From Phallusia mammillata (Eukaryota; Chordata; Ascidiacea; Phlebobranchia; Ascidiidae): a DNA stretch of 64,000 nucleotides. The DNA lies in contig QLIY01000790.1 of assembly GCA_003260075.1 (NCBI GenBank), positions 1-64,000 on the forward strand. The letters are read 5' to 3'. Position numbers and translations under genes: made by a program. The notes under the pieces were generated by a model that saw nothing but the letters and a program-made list of their open reading frames with translations, did no database searches and was not told the DNA's origin. Shown piece after piece: positions 47,996 to 59,095 of the stretch (the first letter of the stretch is position 1; the number at the start of each line of letters is the position of its first letter).

Positions 47996-48757
47996 GGACC
48001 AAACTTGTTTCACTTGAGGAACTGTTATGAGTATATATATATTGATTGCTGTGTTAAACAGTCACATGGTAAATGACATCACAGGTAAAGTTTGGGTTAA
48101 ACATTTTTACTTAATTTTGTATTATTGGTTAAAGTTGTGTCTTATTGAAGCAGTGGAATAAAAAGTAAACTTTTTTGGTCGAGCCAACTGATAGTTAACA
48201 TCCCTTTCTCTTTTCACAAAAGTCTGATTGTGTTGGATGGTATTCATCCAAAACACAAACATGTTGTTGAGAGGAATGGTAGTGTACATTTTCGAATCAT
48301 AAGCATCAGATATACGAAGAGTAAACAACACAAAAATCCTTTTCTGATGTTTTGTTTGTGGTTGAGTGCCAAGCTAAAGCTATTGTGATTCTATTTGTAC
48401 ACATTTTCAATGGTTGTCAGAATCTTTACGGTACATATGTATCTGTTCATTCATGTCAAAGTAGCCAGTACTTGAATGTTTTTTGTCCGACAATTGATGG
48501 AAAACATTTTTTCTGCAGCTGCACAATGTAGCTTTACAATTTGAATTTTATTGTTTGTGAAATACACTTTAAGGCAACATTTTACAAAAAACACAGAATG
48601 CACAGTGGTTAAAACTTGGTTGTACAAAAAAGTCCATCACTCAAAATACATTCTAAGGGCTATTACAATTCCAATTCTGTTGAAAGAAAAACAACGGTAC
48701 ATTGGTTTGCACTTTGCACAGCTGATACAGATACAAAATGCAAAAAATGCTGGTTGC

Positions 48758-49637
48758 CTAAATATACTGTACATGGTATGTTGTGGTACAAGTCAATCTT
48801 TCAAAGTTTGGTGGACACGGTGTTTTGACTTGTTGCAACTGTTTTCGCCGTTGGAGATGTTTTGTTTCCACCACACGAGAAGAAGTCTTGGAGAGGTTGT
48901 AGCCGAATGTTTCGAACGTTTTCTTGACGAACACAGTTGGTAAATAAAATATCAGAATGCCCTAAGAGTAACAGTTGTTTGTTTATTTTTACCCCAAGAA
49001 ATTTGTTTTTCTAAAATACAGTTTAAAACTCAAAAAAATTAAACGGAAATTATTTCTATACTCCAACATTTTAAATTATTTGGAGTCAAAACATGTATGC
49101 GTGTACAGATTACACGTCGTTATACGTTCTGTTGGGTACAATTATCAACGTAACTAACAGATATTGGCAAATGGTCATACCATATAACAACAGAAAGATG
49201 TATTAAGAAACAATTGTATCAAAAATTCCAACGTGCGTCTTTCAGGGGGGGGGGCGGCTTGCATTATTTTTTAACACCTCAACATGCGTCTTACAATCGA
49301 GTAAATACGGTAGTTAAATTAACTTAATAACATATGTTACGCCTTGCAGGAAAAGTGATAAACACTGATATTGTAAAAAGGTAAATACATCTGGGCTGTT
49401 AGCACAAACAATTATCTAATTTTTGATTGTTCAAAATGAGTTGCTTGCGGAAGTTTTCTATTGTACCTGCGTGGAATTAAAGATGGTAAAAAGCCAAGCC
49501 AAAATCGATTGGTAGATGACGTCATCTGAAACCACCATGAAAAATCCAAATGCCCACGTGACTCCCATCGATGCAATAATCGGTATAGCGATCATAAAGT
49601 CCCCAAAACTTGACCGCTTTTTCTGAGAAGACCGGAT
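48758..49637 (-). pseudogene. Adhesion GPCR copy B: only the last two exons, C-tail frameshifted
   Basis: Exon 49637-49467 encodes 57 residues covering ICL3-TM6-ECL3-TM7 (MIAIPIIASMGVTWAFGFF, then LAWLFTIFNSTQ), with at least one amino-acid change from copy A. The final exon starts at 48961 after a TAG acceptor, but carries 2 extra bases after GGCATTCTGATATTTT relative to copy A. The tail is read in another frame, open to a stop at 48758-48760, and loses the VRQENVRNIW sequence. GAIN, GPS and TM1-5 exons are absent upstream; the sequence turns into an 88-nt G run and then EGF exons. It is a decayed copy, or a gene broken by misassembly. Confidence 0.75.
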
Positions 49638-50007
49638 CTAAACAAATTTTTAGGGTTACTAGTCAAAATTTGAAGGTCAACCAATTTTGGTTGCATTTAT
49701 TGGTGCAAAACAACATATAAATACAATATTCTTGAGTAAAGAATGTAAGAAATTTGTAGCGGTAATGCAAAGCCAAGATACTTGTTTACAGGAGTTTGAA
49801 CCTAGAATACCCTTTCAGTACCAAATCCATTTCAATATGTTATAAAACCTAGTTTACATCAAGCGACTCCACTTCTCCTACCCAGGCCAGAATCAAACCC
49901 GTTTTATCCATACCTAAATCCGAACCGAAAAATCTGGTCTGACTTCCAGCTCTATTATAAACAACTAGCCTGTTGCACAATCTTTTCCGCTGTATCCGAA
50001 CGGGCAT

Positions 50008-50095
<88 letters not shown>
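50008..50095. repeat. 88-nt poly-G run
   Basis: It sits exactly between the EGF exons and the orphan TM6-7 exon of GPCR copy B, so it may mask a missing segment. Confidence 0.8.
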
Positions 50096-50097
<2 letters not shown>

Positions 50098-50243
50098 AGG
50101 AACCGAGGCGCAGTCATTAATGTCTAAACATTTATAGTGTCAAAGTAAAGTAAAACTCTTTGATGATAAAAATGACGGCTCAAATAGACGTAAAAAGCGA
50201 CACGATTTTTTAAACGTTTATACGGCAAATGCTTATGTCATCA

Positions 50244-51442
50244 TCAGTGATCGCTTGTTAACTCTAATTGGGCCGTTATTTTCATCATTGAACTTGTGAA
50301 CAGATCTGTGTACAGTGTTCCAAACTCTAACTTGTTTTGAAGTTTATCTGTCGAGCAATTCTTGTCGGTGTACCCGGCCACACAAGTGCAGTTGTAATCG
50401 TTGAAAAGATTAGTACAGGTTGCTCTGTTTTCGCACGGCATTACGTCACACTCATTGACATCTATGGAAGTGTGTTGCTCAATTATTGTAGACAACAGGA
50501 AGTGGAATTTTAACCAAATTGGTTTGAACGTCGCGCAAAAATACACAAATATTTTCGGCAAAAGCAACTGGATAATTGAAATACAAATACGTGCACAACA
50601 CGAAAAGTTGATCATCTGAAATTTTGAAATAGCCGATAGAGCACGCATGCGCCTGTTTGAAAGGGAAATTCTGTCAAAATAACGGTTTTTTTAATTTAAT
50701 TACGTCCATCCCTCCATCCGTCCACATCCGTCCACATCCGTCCACATCCGTCCATGTCTGACGTCAACTTTAAACCTATGTTTCTGTGAAAATATGATGC
50801 ATACCATATCCGTCCATATCCGTCCATATCCGTCCATATCCGTCCATATCCGTCCATATCCGTCCATCCGTCCATGCGTCCATATCCGTCCATATCCGTC
50901 CATATCCGTCCATATCCGTCCATATCCGTCCATATCCGTCCTTATCCGTCCATTTTCGTCCATATCCGTCCATGCGTCCATGACTGACGTCAACTTTAAA
51001 CCTAAAATGTGTTTGGTAACTACCGAATGTATATAGTTACACTAAACTAACTTTGTTCTTACCGACACAGTGTAACCTTCCAAACATACGCAATCGAAAT
51101 CAGCAATCAAATCAAAACAGTTACCGTTATTTTCACACGGGTTAACGGCGCACTCGTCTATTTCTGAAAATAACAACACCAATTGAGTTAATTGAAACGT
51201 CCGCTTTTGGCATTAGTTGTTTCGTAATACACACACTCTCTAAATATAACCTGGTCAAATGCGTACATATTTACAAACTTATCCGCATTTAAACTTCTTT
51301 TAAAATTGGCCTGCGTTTAAAATACTACAAAAAAATCGCTCGTAAAATTAACCTTCTTTTGTAACTCCCTGAAAGGAGTTCTTAAACCTAACCACATTGA
51401 TCCCAATGGTTTACTGTCTCGGCCAAATGGTATGTTTGGCCG

Positions 51443-51504
<62 letters not shown>

Positions 51505-53350
51505 CGGGTTTGGACTTGCATTTGAAAAAAAAAACAGGCATAATTTGGGCCCTACTGTACACTAGGCTTTATTTCTGGCGCAATTTCAATAATTATCGGG
51601 CCTAATCGCACAAAAATAAGAAAATTTGAACAGCTTTCGTCCACGTTTAATAAGCAGTTGACTAAGGTTTGGGTATAAATGATAACCCTTTTAAGAGTAG
51701 TAGTTAGGAAAACACGGCTTTAAAATCATACAGCATACCGATTGAGCAATTCTTTGATGTGTATCCATTCAAACAAAGACATTCGAAGTCGTTTCTTTTA
51801 CCAACGCACGTTGCATTGTTTTCACATGGATTTGAAATACAGTCGTCGATTTCTGCAAATAATTGAACAGGCCTCTAGTTTTTACAAGATGTGGAAAAAT
51901 ATCAACCATTTGAAAAAACCAAAGTAATTGTGATTCTTTCGGGTGAGAGTTCTTTTCGGGTACAGACAAACCGAATGACATACAAGAATGCGTCTTGGGA
52001 CGTCGAAAACGTCGATATTATTTAAATGAAACTGCTGTTCAAGTAATACTCGTGAATTCGACCGTCTTTCTAAACCATATACATTTATTAATCAAATTGT
52101 TTGGTAAATTGCATAAAAAGGGTGGTAAAATGGATTTGTCCACACAGCAAGACGTACACGAGTTGACCACTTTGACGTGATTTCAAAGAAGGAAAACTTT
52201 ATTATATGTTTGCCACGTGGAATGCATAATCAAAAAATAAATATCTCCAACAATGATTTAACAGTTCTTTCACCTTGACAAGTTTCTCCCATAAAACCGA
52301 ACGCACATTCACATTTAAATGACCGGGCCCAGTTTGTGCAAGTTCCATCGTTTAAGCAGGGAGCAGTCGCGCATTCGTCAATGCCTGAAACAAATTTAAT
52401 TTATTAATATTATTATTATTATTAAGTAACGTAGTATTGTCTCTTTCTTTCTTTTTTATTTTCTAATATGACATAAGCAAAGATGACTACATTCATGCGG
52501 GGATCAGCCCTAAATCTGACATGTGCAGCATTTTTCTCGTTCCGTTTTCACGGGTACGCAAAAGATTGGGACTGACTATCGGTAGTTCCTCAACAGCTAA
52601 CGCTCGTGTATGTACTCTGATCGGCAGATAACCTTTCCTTTTACATTTATTCACGTAACCAAAACAACAACAAAAACAATCCAGCGCCACTTTAAGTTAT
52701 CTCTATTCCATTCTATGTGATCTTTTAATCATGAGAAGGGGGGTTCTTATAGCGCTGATGCAACACTGAGGGGGTAAAAGGCTCTAACTTGTCGTGACCA
52801 TTTCCTACCGATAAAACAATAGTGACTTGCACCCCGTAACAGCGCGACCTCATAAATTGGCACACATAAACAAAATAAGTGGTAAAACATTAACAAAAAG
52901 AATTGGTGGCATTTCCTACCGATAAACAATGGTTACTTGCACCCCGTAACAGCGCGACCTCATAAATTGGCACACATAAACAAAATAAGTGGTGGCGTAA
53001 AGCGGCCATTCGCAACAAAAGGTTAAGCGTGCAGGAGTTGCGGGATAATTAACCTCGCTTGCGAAATGGGTCGCAGACTATCCGGTGTAGCACATTTGTG
53101 ACAATGGGAATGATTGGAAAACGGACCTGATCCAGTTTTACGCCTTTAATGGGCCTGACGTACTATGTAACTTGATGTACTTGACATAAAAACACAACAT
53201 ATCACTGCATATTTACCAACTCTATGAATTAGAACCAACCTGCATCACAAAATGTTCCCGTCCATTCGCTGTTACATGAGCAGTAATACGAACCAGCGGT
53301 GTATAGGCCAAAATTATATCGATTGCCCATAACAGTCACTGCCCTTTTTA
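50244..53350 (-). CDS. EGF-repeat exons, probably the extracellular part of an adhesion GPCR (partial)
   Basis: Five EGF-like exons in coding order: about 53350-53240 (ends [16 protein letters not shown]), 52384-52274 ([16 protein letters not shown]), 51852-51739 ([16 protein letters not shown]), 51163-51063 ([16 protein letters not shown]), and 50461 downward ([16 protein letters not shown], stop at 50244). The first four join in matching phase (G|NN junctions). The fourth lacks its sixth cysteine and ends in phase 0, which does not fit the fifth, so an exon is probably lost near the minisatellite at 50703-50983. The DxxEC starts are calcium-binding EGF type, which in EGF-7TM receptors mediate ligand contact. 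The exons point toward the GPCR copy B exons, but no GAIN or TM1-5 exon lies between. Upstream exons are not identified. Confidence 0.7.
50703..50983. repeat. Decanucleotide minisatellite (CATATCCGTC)n in two blocks
   Basis: Tandem TCCACATCCG (50703-50756) and CATATCCGTC (50806-50983) units. A similar flank, TGACGTCAACTTTAAACCTA, follows each block, indicating that the block plus flank was itself duplicated. Confidence 0.9.
51445..51503. repeat. 59-nt poly-G run
   Basis: Uninterrupted G homopolymer in an intron of the EGF gene. Confidence 0.8.
52800..52993. repeat. Direct 82-bp duplication without a G run
   Basis: ATTTCCTACCGATAAA through CACATAAACAAAATAAGTGG occurs at 52800-52882 and again at 52911-52993, nearly identical. 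It is the one recent local repeat here without a poly-G join. Confidence 0.75.
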
Positions 53351-53730
53351 CTGCATTTGTTATTGTCAGTTAAACGACAAATAAGGTAAACTGATACCAG
53401 AGTTTCAACCCTATGCCAGTTAAAACAATATTTCAATGATGTAACACTTGTCTTTACCTCCATTTCATCGATTGCTTTGCAAAGAAAAGAGATTGTTCTT
53501 GACTTAAAGAAACGACCATTAAGTTAAAAACAAACAGTGACGGAATCGTGCATCCCCAATGGTTGGCGACATGAAACTGAAAGGAAACGCTCGTTGGTTA
53601 CCTGAAAAGAAACAGGAATAAGCCATCACGCTATTCTATCAAAAGCGTTTACGTTGTTGACCAGTACTCTTTGGTTTCTGATATAAAGGCACAGTATTAG
53701 GATGAAAACATTAACGTTTTGTTTAAAACT

Positions 53731-53811
<81 letters not shown>

Positions 53812-55470
53812 GCCATATTGAGACGGAACAAAAACCTTTTTCCATGACCAGCCAGATTATGATTCTTACACATTGTTGTCAACTAAACTTTTGGGTCTTA
53901 ACGGGCTTCTCAAAAACGATTCGGGCCGGGCTTTGGGCTTATATTTTTGGGTTTTTGCTGGAATTTCGAGCCCGTTTAAAGTCTGTGTTGGCCTGTGCAC
54001 AAACTGATTCTTTTGTACAAGGACGTGAGATTGAATGCTGCTGTGGATTAACTTTGTTAACTCTTGGAATATCACGCAAACACAAGGAACGGAACTGTAC
54101 GGTATACCGCAACGAAATAAATATTTTTGGCTCAAATACCGAAACGAAATACCGGACCAGAAAGCATTCAAATTGCCACAACAGAATAAAATACCGTTAT
54201 TTGTTATTCCGGGATTTCGTTCAGGACATTTAGCATAAAAAAGTTGCTGATTATTTCGCGCCGTAGCACCATGAAAAAGCACAAAGTGTTGTGCTCCAAC
54301 TTGCTTATCTGTTGAAAAGATCACAAATAGATGTTGTAATATTAGACCGAAAACCGAAAAATACCGTCATAAAATTATTTCGGTCCGACTGGCAAAGTTT
54401 TTTGGGGGTATTTCGACACTCAAAGGATGGAAATTTTACTGAGGATGGATTTTCCAATTATAAGCTGTTGCGAGAATGAAAATCCTTCTTTGAGGGTAGA
54501 AGTAATCATGCTCAAGTGTCAGTAGTTATTAACCTGAGATGGTTGTTTCCATCATTACTTGTTGTATGGCGACTGCGCGGCCAAAAACATGTACAGGGGT
54601 GGAAGTGATCTGTTGGGAATAAAGGCCCCTGGAACGCTCATTTTATTTGTTATCTGCGCTGCGACAAACAAACGGTCTTTTAATTTGTTTTTTTCTCTTT
54701 GGTTACAAAGGTCATTAGTTTCGAATGCAATGTTTTTTTGCAGTATAATGCAAACAGTAAGTTTTTAGTTTTTAGCCTATTTTTATTTGTAGATGCGCAA
54801 CTGGTATTATAATAAATCAAATCATAAACATGTTCGTTAGTTTTGTGCAGAACACGCAGCAAAATACGGCGGCACGTAATCTTCGGTTTTTAATACTCGT
54901 CTCCCGTCGCACACCGTTACGCACTTCAGACATGCCGTCACTTTCCCTTGTTTTTTGTTTGAGCGTACATCGAAAAACGTGTGATGTGTACATCGAAAAC
55001 GTGTGATGGTTGCATCGAGCATCATGTTTGAATTTGGTAAAATCTATTTTGGTTATGGTCCCAAGGTAGGAAACTATTGTGCAGCACTGAAGCGCTGATT
55101 CGGCCGCGAGATTTTATCACTTGACAAGAGGCAGGGAGAGATTCAGTCATGCTGAGCAGTTAGTTTCAAAGTAACTGTAATAATGTTTGTAGGACGACAC
55201 TGTAACAAAGAAGAGACCATCTCTTTTGGCGACTTGTCTATTTCTAAGAATGCCAAAGCTACTGCTGCACCGATGATGTTCTCTCTGACATCATTTATTT
55301 TGGATGTTTGACGTAAATTTCCCGCTTTGTGCGCGCAACGGTTTTTATCTCATATTTCTAAACCTTGGCAATTCGCTTTTTGTGTCGATCATTGCTTTTT
55401 GTTACTTAACTTTTCCATGCTTCGTTTTTTCATGTTCTCCCGGTGTATTTTACACGTGCAAATAAATGTC
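53351..55470. other. Gene-poor stretch with a 79-nt poly-G run (53731-53809)
   Basis: No exon recognised. It has repeat-like sequence with ACCGAAACGAAATACCGG motifs near 54090-54370. The missing body of lectin-like copy A would be expected upstream of 55474, but I do not see it. Confidence 0.5.
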
Positions 55471-56504
55471 ATTGGGGACTTACGACCTGAGTACACGAAC
55501 GTTTCCAGTGGCAGATACAATAATGTGCCGATACCAAACCCAAACTTCTTGACTCCATTATCACGAAGAAAGCAAACGAGGAGTTCAAAAGTGGTTTACT
55601 TTACAACAGTTGGATCTGTTTAAGCTAAACCCTTCTCTGTATTTTTGCACTCAAATTTTATGTTGACTTTTTATTGTCGAACAACTACAGGTTGTGTACA
55701 AGCTGCACCGATGATGAAAACTTTGTAAATAAACCAACACATCTTTCCCCGACTTAAATTCAAACTTTTAGGCGATGCGACATGACTCACAGGTTACTGC
55801 GGGCTTGGGAAGTATTTTTAAACGCGTTGGGAAACCATCGTTTCTAAAAACTTAAATATTTCAACGGGATTTTTCGTTGGCATAGAGCCATAGACTAGTG
55901 GTTCTCAACTTTTAATAGACCGTGGCCATACCTACCAGGGTTTAAACCCAAATGAAAGCGTTGTCATTCTATTTTACATGTAGTTTTATTTATATGTTAA
56001 ATTGCTTCTGTAATTTTGCGAAAAGACAAATGTTCATAGACTTGTACAAACATCAGTTGGTAAGTGAGTTGATTTTGTAAACCTGTTGGTATTGGTGTAC
56101 ATAATTAAACCATTTCTTTTAATTTAGAAAACCGTTTCGCAAATACCTTAAAACCTGTGAGATTTGAAAAGAGAAGGCGAACAAGTTTAAACCATCAAAG
56201 ATCAGTCCAGAACCCTGACGCTTGTAGGTCAATTCAAACCATAAGGATTCTACCCTTAATAACGAAACAGTTAAAAATACATGTAACTGGTTCCGCAATA
56301 AGTTCACAACTCAAAAAAGCGCACTGCGAAAATCTCCATTCGACTTTAAACTGCCAAATTTAAAAAAAATCAAATCAAATAAATGTTTTCTTACGATTTC
56401 TATTTTGTTTTGTTTTTTGCGAAATTTATGGTCGTGAATACGTGACGCTGCTGACTGCTGTACTTGTATTGTCGTTAGTACTTGATTGTCGTTAATTTTA
56501 AGCA

Positions 56505-56559
<55 letters not shown>

Positions 56560-59095
56560 GTAGGTTTCCATCACTGGTTTTCATGGCGACCTAATTTGTG
56601 TAATATTTAACTATAACGGTACATCGAAGTTATATGGTTATCTATTAACCATATATTGCATAAAATATATTAAATTGTGCATTATTGTTTACATGGAATA
56701 GGATTTGGTGTTAGTAACTTCGTATAGCATGTTTGGTTATAAATTTTGTTATTTTGATCTAGTTTGACGGTAATTTTGAGATTAAAAATAAAATGAAATA
56801 GTTTGGATTAGCAAGCACTCACTTCAGATGAATTTCAAGTCTTGTGATACTTTTGGTGTGTTTTATTGGCAGTGTGTTCACAGAATGAAGCTAATTTTAC
56901 TGGTAGTGGCTTTTATGGAACCAGTCCACCAATAGAATGCTTCTTTAAAAGTACCAAAATGTATGCGTACAGTTTTAAATGGATTATCTGTTCAATCCCC
57001 AGGAACTGATCAAGTTCTAAAGAAATGTTTAACACAACCAGCAATAACTCCTTGTCATCAATACTTGATTTTACTTTGGAGAGGACAATTTTGAACTTCC
57101 ATCAATTCTATGCAGGTATTTATACATCTGACAAATGCTTAAAATCATGGTAAGTTTATAACACTCATGTTTAAAAAGTGTAAAGCACCAGGTGACATTA
57201 TATTTTCGCTTTGTACAGGTATGTGGGATGATTGTTTTTGCTCACTAAAGGATGGAAAATATATTGTACAGGTTTTTGGACCAATCTTGTTTTGCAGACT
57301 TGAAGGGCTATTTTGAGCATATTTATTGATTGCAGTGTGGTACAGCCATAAGGCAAATGATGTCACAGGTAAAGTTTTGGTTTAATTGGTATTGTTGGGT
57401 AAACTTGTGTCTTATTGAAACAGTGGAATGAATAAGTGAACTTTTCGTTTGAGACAACTGATTGTTCAAATCCTTTTCTCTTTCCACAAAAATCTGATTG
57501 TGTTGGATAGAATTCATCCCCAAACATGTTGTTTAGAGATATGGTTACAAACATTTTCCATCTTTATGCACTATATATCTATAGACATTTAAAAAGCAAA
57601 CAACACAAAACTCCTTTTCCAAAAGTTTTGTTTGTGTTTGAATGCCTAATTATTGTGATTCATAATAGTACATATTTTCAATGATTCTATGATTCATTGA
57701 AGTTGCAAATGTCTCTGTGCATGTGGAAGTAGTCAGTACTTGCAAGTACTCACCCATAATCATGATTATCGGTCATTTTTTCAGACAACTGATAGACAAT
57801 ATGTTTTCGCAGCTGTACTATGTAGATTACAGTTTAAATTTTGTTTTATTGTTTGTGTAGTACACTTAAAAAATGTCACTCAAAGTACATTCCAAGGGCT
57901 TTTACAACTCCAATTCTATTGAGAGAAAAACAAAAGTGCATTGGTTTTCACAGCTGATACAGATAAATGTACAAGAGTTGCAATTTTTCTTAATGCTGGT
58001 TGCTTAAATATACTGTACATGGTTAATTGTGGTACAAGTCAATCTTTTATGGTTTGGTGGACACTGTGTTTTGAGTTTGACTCGTTGTAACCGTTTTAGC
58101 CGTTGGAGATGTTTTGTTTCCACCACACGAAAAGAAGTCTTGAAGAGGTTGTAGCCAAATGTTTCGAACGTTTTCTTGGCGAACACAGTTGGTGAAAAAT
58201 ATCAGGATGCCCTGAGAGTAACAGTTGTTTGTTTATTTTTACCCCAAGGAGCAAAATATCGTTTAAAACTTAAACCGTTGTTACCAGTTCTCAAATTCAA
58301 TGTGGGTTGTTGAATAAAAGGTAAGCCCACAAATTTCACACCTATTATTGCGCTCAGTTGAAACACTTGCGCTGGGACCAAGCAATGTGGTGGAGCTGAA
58401 GTTAAATCAACATAATAACGTATGCTACGCCTTGCAGGAAAAGTGATGCAATTAAACACTGATATTATAAAAAGGTAGATAAATCTGGGTTTTTAGCACA
58501 AACAATTATCTAATTTTCGGTTGTTCAAAATGGGTTGCTGACGGAAGTTTTCTATGTTGTACCTGCGTGGAATTAAAGATAGTAAAAAGCCAAGCCAAAA
58601 TCGATTGGTAGATGACGTCATCTGAAACCACCATGAAAAATCCAAATGCCCACGTGACTCCCATCGATGCAATAATCGGTATAGCGATCATAAAGTTCCC
58701 AAAACTTGACCGCTTTTTCTGAGAAGACCGGATCTAAAAAAAATTGATATTTTGGGTAAAAATTTACTGCGTTTTAAAACCTGGTCAAAATTTTAATGTC
58801 AACCAGTTTTAGTCTTACATTTTGAGGTATAACCAACATATCATACATTTATCTCGCCTAATGAATACGAGTAATTTGTACTTATTGACCCAACTTATTG
58901 ATGCAATATTTTACGCTGTTATTTACTTGAAATTAAATTACATCATAACAGCTAATGCATATAATATGTTAAGGCTGTAGCGGTAACGCAAAGCCAAGAT
59001 ACATCTTTACAGGAGTTTGAACCCAGAGTACAAATCCAGATCAATACGTTACAAAACCTAGTCTACGTACAACAGGCGACTCCACTTTCCTAGCA
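55471..59095. repeat. Segmental duplication, copy A
   Basis: Collinear with 46210-49890 in the same orientation, from GACCTGAGTACACGAACG to the ACAGGAGTTTGAAC-containing GPCR intron. It contains a 54-nt G run at 56505-56558. Confidence 0.85.
55474..55623 (+). pseudogene. Lectin-like gene copy A: 3' part of the last exon only
   Basis: Encodes the last ~47 residues of the tail: RPEYTNVSSGRYNNVP and then NPNFLTPLSRR. Both Grb2-type tyrosine motifs are kept, while the third tyrosine (YLTP in copy B) is Phe. No acceptor site, TM or lectin domain precedes it, so it is either a duplication remnant or an exon fragment stranded by misassembly. The frame and stop are intact. Confidence 0.65.

Larger units (their letters stand above)
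46210..49890. repeat. Segmental duplication, copy B
   Basis: Collinear with 55471-59095. It carries the last exon of the lectin-like gene (+), shared 3' flanks, and the last two exons plus flanking intron of the adhesion GPCR (-). Divergence is visible throughout, with indels, so this is an older duplication than the G-run repeats. Confidence 0.85.

Noticed and set aside
50703-50983. CRISPR-like array
   Set aside because: The units are contiguous 10-mers with no spacers, and the genome is animal.
50703-50993. Open frames with repeated [10 protein letters not shown]-type units
   Set aside because: They arise from the 10-bp minisatellite, which stays open in several frames on both strands.
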